Shown piece after piece: positions 37,207 through 46,894 of a stretch of 64,000 bases of DNA. The notes under the pieces were generated by a model. That model saw only the letters and a list, made by a program, of their open reading frames with translations, had not been told where the DNA came from and did not search any database. The DNA comes from Microbulbifer yueqingensis (GTDB lineage Bacteria; Pseudomonadota; Gammaproteobacteria; Pseudomonadales; Cellvibrionaceae): positions 696,963-760,962 of the forward strand of contig NZ_FNFH01000001.1 of assembly GCF_900100355.1 (NCBI RefSeq), read 5' to 3'. Numbering within the stretch: the stretch's first letter is position 1; each line of letters opens with the position of its first letter. The translations under genes were made by a program, and so were the position numbers.

Positions 37207-39852
37207 ATGGAAAGAAAATTCTTCAAAAAGACACCCCTGGCCCTGGGCCTGTCAGCGCTGCTGGCTGCCTTGCAGGGCTCTCCGGCCCTGGCGCAACAGG
37301 GCCAGGACGCCGGCGAGCGGGAACTCGAGCTGGTGGAGGTCACCGGCTCCCACATCAAGCGCGCACAGATGGACGGCCCCTCGCCTGTGGCCAGCCTCAA
37401 CGCCGAGGATATCGCCGCCACCGGCGTGACCGACCTGATCGGCCTGTTTACCAAGCTGCCTATCTCCGGCCAGGGCACCTTCTCCACCCAGGCCAACAGC
37501 AGTGACGATACCGCCAATGGGGGCTCCAGTGTGTCGCTGCGCGGGCTGGGTGCCGACTCCACCCTGATCCTCGTCAACGGCCGCCGGGTTTCCGTGAGCC
37601 CGTTTGCCAAGAATATCGACACCTCCTTTGTGGATATCAACAATATTCCCCTCGCCGCCATCGAGCGCGTGGATGTGCTCAAGGACGGCGCCTCGGCCAC
37701 ATATGGCTCCGACGCCATCGCCGGGGTAATCAACATTATCCTGCGCGACGATTTCGACGGCGTGGAACTGTCCGGCAAGGTGGGCGGCACTTCCGCCGGC
37801 GGCGGCAGCGAGAGCAACCTGAGCATGGTGTGGGGTAATGTGACGGACAACAGCAGCCACACCGTTATCGTGGATTACTTCAACCGCGAGGAAACCCTCT
37901 ACGCGGATCGCGATTATGCCCGCTCCGCCAACCAGGCCGCCCTGCGCCCGGATGACCCCTTTGCCACGGACTTCCGCAGCTCCGCCGGCATCCCGGGCAC
38001 CATCGCCCTGGCATCCGATCCCACTGTGCGCCTGGCGGACACCTTTGGCAACGACGTCTGTGCCCCCGAGGATATCGACGCGGCCAACAACCTCTGTCGC
38101 TACGACTATGCCCCGTTCATGAGTATGGTGCCGTCCACCGAGCGGGTCAGCTTCAACTACCTCGGTCGCTACACCGTCACCGACCGTGTGGAGGCGTTTG
38201 CCGAAATCAGCGGACAGAACTCCAAGACCACCGTCAAGGGCGCCGGCAGCCCGAGCTTCAACGAGCTGTTCATGTCCGGCGACAACCCGAATCACCCGTT
38301 CGCCGATATGCCGACTCATCCTTTCTATGGGCAGGACCTGACCATGCGCCGGCGCACGGTGGACATCGGTAACCGCCGCAAGGAGGTGGACTCGGACTAC
38401 TTCCGCAGCGTGTTGGGCCTCGAGGGCGAGCTGGGCAGCAGCTGGAACTGGGAGGCGGCCTACAGCTATATCAAGAGCGATGCCGTCGAGCGGGGCGTGG
38501 ACGGTTTCCCGAACTCGCGCCGGGTGCAGGAAGCGATCGACAGCGGCCTGTGGGATCCGTTTGAACCCTCGTCCAACTCAGCCGAGGCGCTCGCCTATAT
38601 CGAGACCACCACCACCCGGGTGGGCAAATCCACCACCCGCTCCGTCGATGCGCAGTTCTCGGGGCCCTTACTGTCCATGCCCAGTGGCGACCTGATGCTG
38701 GCTATCGGTGCAGAGCACCGCCAGGACAGCATCAGCGACAACCCCGATGACCAGTTCCTGCGCGGCGACATCTTCGGTACCGAGGCCACCCAGGCCAACG
38801 GCAGCCGTGACAACACCGCCGTTTTTGCCGAACTGGCGGTGCCGGTGCTGGAAACGCTCGAATTGCAGGTGGCGGCCCGTCACGAGGACTACAGTGATTT
38901 CGGCACCACCACCGACCCGAAGGTGTCCTTCCTCTGGTCACCGCTGGACAGCGTCTCCTTCCGCGGCTCCTGGGGTACGGCCTTCCGCGCACCGTCGCTG
39001 TCGCAGCTGGGCCTGGGCCGCACCGATGAATCCCCCAACCTGGTGGACAGTATCCGCTGCGAAGCGGTGGGCAATATCAACAAGGCGTGCGAGCCGCAGG
39101 AGTACACCGCAGTCTTCGCCGGTAACCCCGACCTGGGCCCCGAGGAATCCGAGAGCTACAACCTCGGTATGATCGTCAACCTGGACGAGCAGCTGCTCCT
39201 GACAGTGGACTACTACAGCTACGATATCGAGAACATCATCGATTCCGACACCCAGTATGTGTTCAGCAACCTCGGCAGTGATCCGGAAGTGGTCGTGCGC
39301 CTGCCGTCCGCCGATCCCAATGACCCGGGCGAGGTAGTGACCATTTACGATTCGTTCCAGAATATCGGTGACCTGTCCACCAGTGGCATCGACCTGGACC
39401 TGCGCTACAACCTGGACACCGACTACGGCAGCTTCGGCTTTTCCTATGTCATGAATTACATGCTGGAATATGAGGAGCTGCGTCCGGCCGCGGACGGCGG
39501 AACGCGCATCAACCGCGAGGCTGGTGATTACGAGCTGCCGGAATTGCGCTGGACCACCGCTATGGACTGGAGCCGCGATAATGTTTCCGCGCGCGTGGCG
39601 GTGAACTTCATCGACAGCTTCGCGCAGGATGCTGCGGTGGCACAGCCGGGCATGGGCGATATCGATTCCATGACCACGGTCGATACCACGGTGAACTATT
39701 TCGGCTTCGAAAGCGTTACAGTCACACTCGGGGTAACCAACCTGTTCGACGAGGAGCCGCCGATGGATTACGCGGACTTCATGGGCTTCACCCCGAGCGT
39801 ACACAGCGGTCAGGGGCGCTTCGCTTACCTCTCGTCCACCTACAAGTTCTAA
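37207..39852 (+). CDS. TonB-dependent receptor
   Basis: 881 residues. The signal peptide (residues 1-29, ending SPALAQ) is followed by a TonB box (LVEVTGSHIKRAQ), plug (VSLRGLGADSTLILVNGRR; DGASATYGSDAIAGVINIIL) and a full barrel ending YLSSTYKF. It stands alone, with a terminator downstream shared with the convergent reductase gene and a CRP-like site upstream. Ligand unknown; the VTGSHIKRA start groups it with the other receptors in this window rather than siderophore receptors. Confidence 0.93.
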   Translation: MERKFFKKTPLALGLSALLAALQGSPALAQQGQDAGERELELVEVTGSHIKRAQMDGPSPVASLNAEDIAATGVTDLIGLFTKLPISGQGTFSTQANSSDDTANGGSSVSLRGLGADSTLILVNGRRVSVSPFAKNIDTSFVDINNIPLAAIERVDVLKDGASATYGSDAIAGVINIILRDDFDGVELSGKVGGTSAGGGSESNLSMVWGNVTDNSSHTVIVDYFNREETLYADRDYARSANQAALRPDDPFATDFRSSAGIPGTIALASDPTVRLADTFGNDVCAPEDIDAANNLCRYDYAPFMSMVPSTERVSFNYLGRYTVTDRVEAFAEISGQNSKTTVKGAGSPSFNELFMSGDNPNHPFADMPTHPFYGQDLTMRRRTVDIGNRRKEVDSDYFRSVLGLEGELGSSWNWEAAYSYIKSDAVERGVDGFPNSRRVQEAIDSGLWDPFEPSSNSAEALAYIETTTTRVGKSTTRSVDAQFSGPLLSMPSGDLMLAIGAEHRQDSISDNPDDQFLRGDIFGTEATQANGSRDNTAVFAELAVPVLETLELQVAARHEDYSDFGTTTDPKVSFLWSPLDSVSFRGSWGTAFRAPSLSQLGLGRTDESPNLVDSIRCEAVGNINKACEPQEYTAVFAGNPDLGPEESESYNLGMIVNLDEQLLLTVDYYSYDIENIIDSDTQYVFSNLGSDPEVVVRLPSADPNDPGEVVTIYDSFQNIGDLSTSGIDLDLRYNLDTDYGSFGFSYVMNYMLEYEELRPAADGGTRINREAGDYELPELRWTTAMDWSRDNVSARVAVNFIDSFAQDAAVAQPGMGDIDSMTTVDTTVNYFGFESVTVTLGVTNLFDEEPPMDYADFMGFTPSVHSGQGRFAYLSSTYKF

Positions 39853-39894
39853 TCGCGCCAAACCGCCCGGCCGGTGTGTCGGGCACCAATAAAG

Positions 39895-39930
39895 AAACCG
39901 CCGTTGCCAGCTGGCAGCGGCGGTTTTTTT
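39895..39930. terminator. Bidirectional rho-independent terminator
   Basis: Near-perfect palindrome (39895-39926: AAACCGCCGTTGCCAG and its complement with one G-T pair) flanked by T-rich tails on both strands. It separates the convergent receptor (ends 39852) and reductase (ends 39951). Confidence 0.92.
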
Positions 39931-39950
39931 CTGCCCTTGCGATAACCGGC

Positions 39951-40994
39951 TCAAGGAGCCGGATTGGGATTGTCCGAATGTATTGCCTCAATCGCCTGCA
40001 GCAGGTCGTCACCGAGTTCCAGTTCGGCGCTGGCGATGTCACTCTGCAGCTGGTCGACATTGGTCGCGCCGATAATATTCGAGGTGACAAACGGCTGCCG
40101 GTTGACGAATGCCAGCGCCATCTGGGCCGGGTCCAGCCCCGCCTCGCGTGCAAGCGCAACATACTTTTCCGTGGCCAGCACGGCACGCTTCCCGGTGTAG
40201 CGCTGGAAGCGCTCGAACAGGGTCAGCCTGGCACCAACCGGTTTGCGCCCCCCCAGGTACTTACCGGACAGGGCGCCGAAGGCCAGTGGTGAGTAGGCCA
40301 GCAGCCCGCACTTTTCCCGGATGGCCATTTCCGCACACCCCACCTCGAAGCTCCTGTTGAGCAGGTTGTAGGGGTTCTGGATACTGGCGATACGGGGCTT
40401 GCCGCGCGCGGCAGAGAGCTTCAGGTACTCCATCATGCCCCAGGGCGTCTCGTTGGAAACGCCAACCTGCCTTACCTTGCCCGCTTTCACCAGCTCTTCC
40501 AGGGCGTCGAGGGTCTCGGCGATTGCAACGCCGTCATCGTCGCCGTGCTCGTAGCCCAGTCGCCCGAAGAAATTGGTCTGGCGCTCCGGCCAGTGCACCT
40601 GGTACAGGTCGATATAATCGGTGCGCAGCCGTCGCAGGGAATCATCGCAGGCCGCCAGCACCTGCTCGCGGGAGAGGCGCGGCCCACCGCGCACATGCCC
40701 CACCCCCGAGTTCGCCGCACCGCGCCCGGTCACCTTGGTGGCCAGCACAAACCGGTCCCGGTTGCCGCGCGCCGCCAGCCAGGTGCCGATGTACTCCTCC
40801 GTACGGCCGAAAGTCTCGGGCCGCGGGGGGACCGGGTACATCTCTGCGCAGTCGATGAAGTTCACCCCGTTGGCCAGCGCATAATCCAGCTGCTCATGGG
40901 CCTCGGCTTCGGTGTTCTGCTCGCCAAAGGTCATGGTGCCGAGGCAGATCTCGCTGACCCGGATATCGGTGGTGCCGAGCTGGCGGTATTCCAT
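39951..40994 (-). CDS. Aldo/keto reductase, Tas-like
   Basis: 347 residues, (beta/alpha)8 NADPH-dependent oxidoreductase. The AKR tetrad is visible: Asp in NFIDCAEMY with Tyr five residues on, Lys in LATKVTGRG and His in LYQVHWPERQTNFFG. The latter sequence and MYPVPPRPET match the E. coli Tas group. Physiological substrate unknown. Transcribed alone, convergent with the preceding receptor gene. Confidence 0.9.
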   Translation of the reverse strand: MEYRQLGTTDIRVSEICLGTMTFGEQNTEAEAHEQLDYALANGVNFIDCAEMYPVPPRPETFGRTEEYIGTWLAARGNRDRFVLATKVTGRGAANSGVGHVRGGPRLSREQVLAACDDSLRRLRTDYIDLYQVHWPERQTNFFGRLGYEHGDDDGVAIAETLDALEELVKAGKVRQVGVSNETPWGMMEYLKLSAARGKPRIASIQNPYNLLNRSFEVGCAEMAIREKCGLLAYSPLAFGALSGKYLGGRKPVGARLTLFERFQRYTGKRAVLATEKYVALAREAGLDPAQMALAFVNRQPFVTSNIIGATNVDQLQSDIASAELELGDDLLQAIEAIHSDNPNPAP

Positions 40995-41051
40995 GGGAGT
41001 GCTCCTGCAATTTCTCCAAAAGGGAGATTATGCAGGTTCAGGGAAGGTAAA

Positions 41052-41129
41052 TGTAGGAGCGGCCGCTGGCCGCGATCGCACCCCCCAAAATAACCCCGAG
41101 CACGATCGCGGCCAGCGGCCGCTCCTACA
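41052..41129. repeat. REPIN-type inverted pair of REP sequences
   Basis: Two 27-base arms, TGTAGGAGCGGCCGCTGGCC plus GCGATCG at 41052-41078 and its exact complement at 41103-41129, separated by 24 bases. The GTAGGAGCGGCC...GGCCGCGA core is the Pseudomonas-type REP sequence. Paired inverted REPs are mobilised in trans by a RAYT transposase, which is not in this window. It lies between the reductase and fabV genes, in the fabV 3' region, where it could also stabilise transcripts. Confidence 0.85.
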
Positions 41130-41153
41130 AAAAGATCAGGGGGGAACGCGGGA

Positions 41154-42332
41154 TTACTTGAAATCCGCTTCCACCACCGGGCTGGTGTCCGCATCGTAAT
41201 CGACACCCCTGGCGCCGAAACCGAACAGTTTCAGGAAGTCCGCCTGGTAACCCTTGTAGTCGGTGAGGTCGAACAGGTTGTCCTCGGTAACCTGCGGCCA
41301 CAGCTCCTCGATGCGGGCCTGGGTCTCCGGGCGCAACTCCTTGTCGTCCATGCGGTAGCGGTTTTCGCTGTCCAGCCGCGGATTGTCTGCGTACAGGCCC
41401 TCGGTGTAGAGGCGATAGAGCTGCTCGATACAGCCTTCATGGGTGCCCTCTTCCTTCATCACCTGGTACACCAGGGAAATATACAACGGCATCACCGGGA
41501 TAGCGGAGCTGGACTGGGTCACCAGGGCCTTGAGTACCGCCACGTGGGCATCGGCCTGCCCCTTATTGCTGATCTCTTTCGCCGCGCGATCGAGGTCTTC
41601 CTTGGCCTTGCCGATGGTGGCGTGGCCATAGATCGGCCAGGTAAGCTTCTCACCGATGTAAGTGTAAGCCACGGTCTTGCAGTCATCGGCCAGTACACCG
41701 GCGTCGCCCAGGGCCTGCATCCACAGTTCCCAGTCCTCGCCGCCCATGACCTTCACAGTTGCGTCTATCTCCTCCTGGTTTGCAGGCTCCAGGGTGATAT
41801 CGGAAATCTCCAGCTTGTCGGTATTGAGGTTGCGGGCGGTATAGGATTTGCCCACCGGCTTCAGCACGGAGGAATGGAGCTCGCCGGTTTTCGGGTCCTT
41901 ACGACGCGGGGAAGCGAGGCTGTATACCACCAGGTCCACCTTGCCCATGTCTTCCTTGATCATCTCGATCGCCTGGGCCTTCACCTCGTCCGAGAAGGCA
42001 TCGCCATTGATGCTCTTCGCGTACAGGCCCGCCTTGTGTGCCTCGTCCTCGAACGCGGCCGAATTGTAGTAACCCGCGGAGGCGGTGCGCTTTTCCGTCG
42101 GCGGCTTCTCGAAGAACACACCCAGGGTGCCGGCGCCGCAGCCAAAGGCGGCGGTGATGCGCGAGGCCAGGCCGTAGCCGGTGGAAGCGCCCACAACCAG
42201 CACATTCTTCGGGCCATTTTCGATCGCGGGCTGGGACTTGATGTACTCGATCTGCTCGCGCACGTTGGCTGCACAACCCTCGGGGTGGGCATTGGTGCAG
42301 ATGAATCCGCGTACTTTGGGCTGGATAATCAT
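41154..42332 (-). CDS. fabV: Trans-2-enoyl-ACP/CoA reductase FabV
   Basis: 392 residues, right for FabV and much longer than FabI. The N-terminus [20 protein letters not shown] is typical. The nucleotide-binding [14 protein letters not shown] and catalytic Y-x8-K ([10 protein letters not shown]) are present. It reduces enoyl-ACP in the last step of fatty acid elongation and is the triclosan-tolerant isozyme. The nearby thioesterase and fatty acid hydroxylase genes fit a lipid neighbourhood. Confidence 0.96.
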   Translation of the reverse strand: MIIQPKVRGFICTNAHPEGCAANVREQIEYIKSQPAIENGPKNVLVVGASTGYGLASRITAAFGCGAGTLGVFFEKPPTEKRTASAGYYNSAAFEDEAHKAGLYAKSINGDAFSDEVKAQAIEMIKEDMGKVDLVVYSLASPRRKDPKTGELHSSVLKPVGKSYTARNLNTDKLEISDITLEPANQEEIDATVKVMGGEDWELWMQALGDAGVLADDCKTVAYTYIGEKLTWPIYGHATIGKAKEDLDRAAKEISNKGQADAHVAVLKALVTQSSSAIPVMPLYISLVYQVMKEEGTHEGCIEQLYRLYTEGLYADNPRLDSENRYRMDDKELRPETQARIEELWPQVTEDNLFDLTDYKGYQADFLKLFGFGARGVDYDADTSPVVEADFK

Positions 42333-42798
42333 GCCTGTCTCTCTCCCTTCTGCTCTGGGATACGGGGGTGGCGGGCAAGCGCCCGCACACCGCGATTGTT
42401 CTCTTCTCGGTTCTTTGCCTTGTCCGGCCGCGGCCGGCCCGGCGCACGCACAGCGCCCGGCTTTCAGTGACCGGACATTCTAAAGGCGATGGGGTAACAG
42501 TCCATAGGGGGAGCGGCAGCCGCAAACCGACAGTGTCCAGAATCTCCCGAGTCGCGGCCAGACTGGCCAAGATGCCTGCCGCCGGTGCAGAGGCCCGGTC
42601 CCACTGCCACCGGAGGGGGCGCCCCGGGTGGCCTGGCGACGGCGAAAACGCCCGCTGGCGTCGCCAGGCCTGTAACCTGGTGGTTGGCACACTCTATGCA
42701 ATATCAGGGGCAGTTGTCGCAACACCTGCGGTAACGGGACATCCAGTCTGGAAGCTCCCCGGATTGTCCGGGGTCACTGGCGCCACAGAGAGGTAACC
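42333..42798. other. Divergent intergenic region with long inverted repeat
   Basis: No gene seen in 466 bases between fabV (minus) and the thioesterase gene (plus). A perfect 12-bp inverted repeat, GGCCTGGCGACG at 42630-42641 and CGTCGCCAGGCC at 42659-42670, encloses a loop containing a small GCG-AAAA-CGC stem. A GCGGGC/GCCCGC stem lies near 42373. These could be operator or leader structures for the divergent genes. Confidence 0.5.
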
Positions 42799-43218
42799 AT
42801 GAAATATTACTCCCGTCACTTCGTAAAACCCGGAGATCTCAACCCGGCCCAGCGCCTTTTCGGCGGACAGCTGCTGGCCTGGATCGACGAGGAAGCGGCT
42901 ATCTTCGCCGGCTGCCAGATGGGCACCCCCATGGTGGTCACCAAGCTGATGTCGGAGATCAATTTCGTCAGCTCCGCCTTCTGCGGCGACGTGGTGGAGT
43001 TCGGCTTCGAGGTGGTGGAAATCGGTCGCACTTCGCTGACCATTCACTGCGAGGTGCGCCGGAAGCAGGATCACGCACTGATCCTGCGGGTGGACCGCAT
43101 TGTGTTCGTGGCCCTGGACGCAGAGGGCAGGCCCACCCCCCACCAGAAGGCCGGCATGACTCTGGAGCAGGCCCGCCAGGCAACCGAGGAGAACCGCGAG
43201 CGACGCCTCGCGGGCTGA
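42799..43218 (+). CDS. Acyl-CoA thioesterase (hotdog fold)
   Basis: 139 residues, single hotdog domain. The start MKYYSRHFVKPGDLNPAQRLFGGQLLAWIDEEAA is the YciA/acyl-CoA thioesterase pattern, where the Asn/Asp-containing NPAQRLFGG...WIDE region forms the active site. It hydrolyses acyl-CoA to free acid and CoA in the cytoplasm. AGAGG precedes the ATG. Adjacent to fabV. Confidence 0.92.
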   Translation: MKYYSRHFVKPGDLNPAQRLFGGQLLAWIDEEAAIFAGCQMGTPMVVTKLMSEINFVSSAFCGDVVEFGFEVVEIGRTSLTIHCEVRRKQDHALILRVDRIVFVALDAEGRPTPHQKAGMTLEQARQATEENRERRLAG

Positions 43219-43266
43219 CACCTTGCCTCCGGGCAAGCCGGCATCGCCCCGGGGACGGAATACCCT

Positions 43267-44001
43267 CTATCGCTGGGCCACCCCCGCCACCTCCCCGCCC
43301 GGGCGGGGGCTATCCCGGTACAGGGTCCCGAACAGCCAGTCGCCGATGGGGTAAGTGATATTGAAGTTGTAGCGGTTCATCAAGCGCGGATCGTGGTGGC
43401 AGGTATGCAGCCGCCGCAGTGCGGCCATGCCCGGCAGCCGCCCGAGCGGACCGTCCTCCCGCGTATGGTAGGCAAAGTGCAGCAGTTCGTAATTCAGGAA
43501 ATAGGCGAATACCGTGGCGGCGTACAACCAGGCCACATTGGACCCGAACAGCCAGGCTACGAGCAGCCCCGACGGCAGTACCGTCACCAGCAGGAAGAAG
43601 GTCACCAGCACCGGCGGAAACAGCACGGCGTGGAAGTCGCGACTGCCATCGAAGGCCATCGCATCCTGGTGAAAGAAACGGTGATGGCGCAGGGTATGTC
43701 GCCGGTAGACTCCTGACAGCAGCCGCCTGCGCCATCCCGTCGGCGGGTGGTGCATGGGTCCCCGGTGTCCCCAGTACTCCATCAGGTTGATATAGACAAA
43801 CGCCACTGGAACCACGAGCCACTCGTACCAGAGAACCTCCTGCAGCTGGAGCAGGCTGAGGGCACAGACGGCAATGGTCGCGCAGGTGGTGAAGGCAAGG
43901 TGGAGCCAGCCGCTGTAGTACCTGCCGATATGGCGCTGGCGATAGCGGTGGCGGAAGGATGCCACGCGTGGCGGGCATGGGCCGGACTGCGAGTGGTTCA
44001 T
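43267..44001 (-). CDS. Fatty acid hydroxylase/sterol desaturase superfamily membrane protein
   Basis: 244 residues with about four membrane segments and the histidine boxes of di-iron membrane oxygenases: EYWGHRGPMHH, HTLRHHRFFH, LLHFAYH and HTCHHDPRLMNRYNFNITYP. Members hydroxylate or desaturate lipid chains. The C-terminal NRYNFNITYPIGDWLFGTLYRD is conserved in the family. GGGGG lies before the ATG. The real substrate is unknown; the neighbouring FabV and thioesterase suggest a lipid. Confidence 0.85.
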   Translation of the reverse strand: MNHSQSGPCPPRVASFRHRYRQRHIGRYYSGWLHLAFTTCATIAVCALSLLQLQEVLWYEWLVVPVAFVYINLMEYWGHRGPMHHPPTGWRRRLLSGVYRRHTLRHHRFFHQDAMAFDGSRDFHAVLFPPVLVTFFLLVTVLPSGLLVAWLFGSNVAWLYAATVFAYFLNYELLHFAYHTREDGPLGRLPGMAALRRLHTCHHDPRLMNRYNFNITYPIGDWLFGTLYRDSPRPGGEVAGVAQR

Positions 44002-44099
44002 GGTGACCCCCTTTGGCGGTCTGGCCGGCCCGGGCAGCCCGCGGCCGGCGGCTCAGCGCATAAACCTCAGCGCGTGGTGGCGACTTATATGGTGGCGGC

Positions 44100-45014
44100 T
44101 TAACGGAGCAACAGCACTGGCTGCCGGGTTTTCAACAGCATCTTGGCGGTAATGCTGCCCATCAGCAGGTCACGCAACCGGTTGTGGCTGAAAGCGCCCA
44201 TCACCGTCAGGTCGATATCGTTTTCCTGCTGGTAGGCGATCAGGGCCTCGACGGTATTGCCCTTTAGATTGCTGGCGGTCACCGCAAGCCCGGCCGCGTC
44301 GAGTTCAGCACTGGCCCCGGCCAGCAGTGTCTCGGCCCGCTCAGGGTCGCCGACGAATACCAGGTGGCAGGAGATATCCCGGAAGGCCGGGCTGTCCGCC
44401 ACCATACGCAGGGCCTTGCCGGCGGCCTCACTGCCGTCGTAAGCCAGCATGATGCGGCGCGGCTCGGAAAACTCGCGGTTCACCACCAGGATCGGCTTGT
44501 GCAGCGAGCGCACTACATTTTCCAGCTGGGAGCCGAGTCCCTGCTCGGAATCGCCATGCTCCTCGCCGCGGATCCCCAGCACCAGTACACGGATGCTGTC
44601 TTCCAGCTCAATCAGCGACTCGGCCAGGTTGTCATGGCGCTGGCAGGTCTCTACCTGTTCCACGCCGGTCATGGTGGCGCGCTCGCGCGCCGCCTGCAGC
44701 ATCAGCTTGCCTTGCTGCACCATCAGGCGCGAGCGCTGCTGCTCCAGCGCGGTGAGTTCTTCCAGCAATTCCTCCTGGCTACCCAGGCCGATACTGCCGG
44801 TCAGGTCCGCTACCGCCGGCACGTTGCCACGCTCGATATTGTGCAGCAGTTTCAGCGGTGCACCGGTGCGCAGTGCGATCCATGCCGCGTAATCACATAC
44901 CGCACTGGTGTGGCGGGAGCCGTCGATGCAGGAGAGCACCACCGGCTCGCGTTTCTTGCCGTTGACCAGCCCGTTACCCGGGTTGTGGTTATTGTTATGC
45001 AGACTCTCGGTCAT
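44100..45014 (-). CDS. Universal stress protein, tandem Usp domains
   Basis: 304 residues with two UspA-type domains. The first (REPVVLSCIDGSRHTSAVCDYAAWIA) lacks the ATP-loop glycines, and the second (RRIMLAYDGSEAAGKALRMV) ends with the nucleotide-loop pattern GAFSHNRLRDLLMGSITAKML. The start overlaps the SulP stop by one base (TGATG), so it is translated with the transporter. It probably regulates or is tied to the transporter's activity under stress. Confidence 0.92.
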   Translation of the reverse strand: MTESLHNNNHNPGNGLVNGKKREPVVLSCIDGSRHTSAVCDYAAWIALRTGAPLKLLHNIERGNVPAVADLTGSIGLGSQEELLEELTALEQQRSRLMVQQGKLMLQAARERATMTGVEQVETCQRHDNLAESLIELEDSIRVLVLGIRGEEHGDSEQGLGSQLENVVRSLHKPILVVNREFSEPRRIMLAYDGSEAAGKALRMVADSPAFRDISCHLVFVGDPERAETLLAGASAELDAAGLAVTASNLKGNTVEALIAYQQENDIDLTVMGAFSHNRLRDLLMGSITAKMLLKTRQPVLLLR

Positions 45015-46507
45015 CAGTGTCCTCCCAGGACCCTCTCGATTTCTTCCGGCTTGTCGTGAACACCGAAGCGGTCGACGATCGTCTCGCTGGCTTCATTCAA
45101 TCCTACCAGCTCCACCTGGGCACCTTCACGGCGGAATTTCACCACTGTCTTGTCCAGCGCGTGGACAGCTGACACATCCCAGAAATGCGCCCGGCTCAGG
45201 TCGATCACCACCTTGTCCACCACTTCCTTGAAATCAAAGGCGGCGACAAACTTGTCGGCGGAATTGAAGAACACCTGCCCCACCACGCGGTAGGTGCGGG
45301 TGGAGGCGGGCTCATCCAGCTCCGAAGCCACATACATGAAGTGACCGACTTTGTTGGCGAAGAACAGGGACGCCAGCAGTACGCCGACAAATACACCATA
45401 GGCCAGGTTGTGCGTCCACACTACCACAACCACCGTCGCCAGCATGACCAGGTTGGTGGACAGCGGGTGTTCCCTGAGATTGCGGATCGAATCCCAGTTG
45501 AAGGTGCCGATGGACACCATGATCATCACTGCTACCAGCGCGGCCATCGGAATGACAGCCACCAGGTCGCTGAGGAACACCACCAGGGTCAACAGCCCGA
45601 CACCGGCCACCAGCGTGGAGAGGCGGCCACGCCCCCCGGATTTCACGTTGATCACTGACTGGCCGATCATTGCGCAACCCGCCATGCCACCCAGGCTACC
45701 GGCGGCAATATTGGCGATGCCCTGGCCCTTGCACTCCCGGTTCTTGTCGCTGGGCGTGTCGGTCAGGTCGTCCACGATGGTGGCGGTCATCAGTGACTCC
45801 AGCAGGCCCACCACCGCCAGTGCGGCGGAATAGGGGAAGATGATCTGCAGGGTCTCGAAATTCAGGGGCACCTCAGGCCACAGGAACACCGGCAGGGTGT
45901 CCGGCAGGTCGCCCATGTCACCCACCGTGCGGATATCCATGCCCAGGTATACGGCCACCCCAGTCAGGGCCAGGATGCACACCAGTGGGGAGGGCACCGT
46001 TTTCCCGACGACTGGAACGTAAGGGAACAGGTAAATGATGCCCAGGCCAGCGGCGGTCATCGCGTACACCTGCCAGTTGGCGCCGGTCAGCTCCGGCACC
46101 TGGGCCATGAAGATCAGGATCGCCAGTGCGTTGACGAAACCGGTCACCACCGCCCGCGACACGAAGCTCATCAGGCTGCCCAGCTTCAGGTAGCCGGCAA
46201 TGATCTGCAGCACCCCGGTCAGTAGGGTGGCCGCCAGCAGGTACTGTAGCCCGTGCTCCTTCACCAGGGTCACCATCAACAGCGCCATGGCGCCGGTGGC
46301 GGCGGAGATCATGCCCGGGCGCCCGCCCACGACCGCGGTCACCACCGCAATACAGAAGGAGGCATAGAGACCCACGCGCGGGTCGACCCCGGCGATGATG
46401 GAGAAGGCAATTGCCTCGGGGATCAGTGCCAGCGCCACCACCAGGCCGGCCAGGACATCGCGACGGATATTGCCGAACCAGTCGGCTTTTGTGGAAGAGA
46501 GGAGCAT
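45014..46507 (-). CDS. SulP-family inorganic anion transporter with STAS domain
   Basis: 497 residues. An N-terminal SulP membrane core of about 10-14 helices ([53 protein letters not shown]) is followed by a C-terminal STAS domain (about 400-490, [28 protein letters not shown]). Family members carry sulfate, bicarbonate or other anions; the group linked to Usp genes often includes candidate bicarbonate transporters, but the substrate is not proven. Followed by a coupled Usp gene. Upstream it diverges from the adaptor gene at 46895. Confidence 0.93.
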   Translation of the reverse strand: MLLSSTKADWFGNIRRDVLAGLVVALALIPEAIAFSIIAGVDPRVGLYASFCIAVVTAVVGGRPGMISAATGAMALLMVTLVKEHGLQYLLAATLLTGVLQIIAGYLKLGSLMSFVSRAVVTGFVNALAILIFMAQVPELTGANWQVYAMTAAGLGIIYLFPYVPVVGKTVPSPLVCILALTGVAVYLGMDIRTVGDMGDLPDTLPVFLWPEVPLNFETLQIIFPYSAALAVVGLLESLMTATIVDDLTDTPSDKNRECKGQGIANIAAGSLGGMAGCAMIGQSVINVKSGGRGRLSTLVAGVGLLTLVVFLSDLVAVIPMAALVAVMIMVSIGTFNWDSIRNLREHPLSTNLVMLATVVVVVWTHNLAYGVFVGVLLASLFFANKVGHFMYVASELDEPASTRTYRVVGQVFFNSADKFVAAFDFKEVVDKVVIDLSRAHFWDVSAVHALDKTVVKFRREGAQVELVGLNEASETIVDRFGVHDKPEEIERVLGGH

Positions 46508-46592
46508 AGGAGGGATTTACCGAAGTAAAGAATCTGGTCAAAAAAAGGCCGCGAACTCTATCACGGCGGACGCCGGCAATAAAGGCAGGAAC

Positions 46593-46637
46593 TGTCCGGC
46601 CCCTGTCCGCCCGGACAGCGGACACCCCCAGCGGACA
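46593..46637 (+). promoter_or_regulatory. Candidate enhancer site for the sigma-54 regulator
   Basis: Five hexamers of the same type lie in 45 bases: TGTCCG at 46593 and 46604, and its complement CGGACA at 46612, 46619 and 46632. The pair at 46604/46612 forms TGTCCG-CC-CGGACA. They sit about 105 bases upstream of the -24/-12 promoter, the usual distance for an NtrC-type activator site, and in the SulP/adaptor divergent region. The response regulator at 51541 is the obvious candidate binder. Confidence 0.6.
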
Positions 46638-46713
46638 CCCTGGCTCTGCATCAGGCCCACTAACCACCCATAAAAACCCTTTAATTTCATGGGCTTATGT
46701 CAAATTCAAGAAG

Positions 46714-46730
46714 TTGGCACAGCGCTTGCG
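46714..46730 (+). promoter_or_regulatory. Sigma-54 (-24/-12) promoter of the ABC export operon
   Basis: TTGGCAC-AGCGC-TTGCG matches the RpoN consensus TGGCAC-N5-TTGC with the GG and GC dinucleotides exactly ten bases apart. It lies about 165 bases before the adaptor ATG at 46895, leaving an untranslated leader of roughly 150 bases. The operon is followed by a sigma-54-type response regulator, consistent with autoregulated activation. Confidence 0.8.
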
Positions 46731-46894
46731 ATAGAGCGGACAACACCGCAAAGGCAAGCCCGAAAACCGTACCCGCAGCAAGAGCGCGGGAGTGCATCCA
46801 CACCGGGTGGTCAGGGCGTCACAGAGAGGATAGACGCTGCGGGTGCAACAAGAGCCATAGCGAAAACCACAGCGATCAGTAACGGAAAGCAGCA

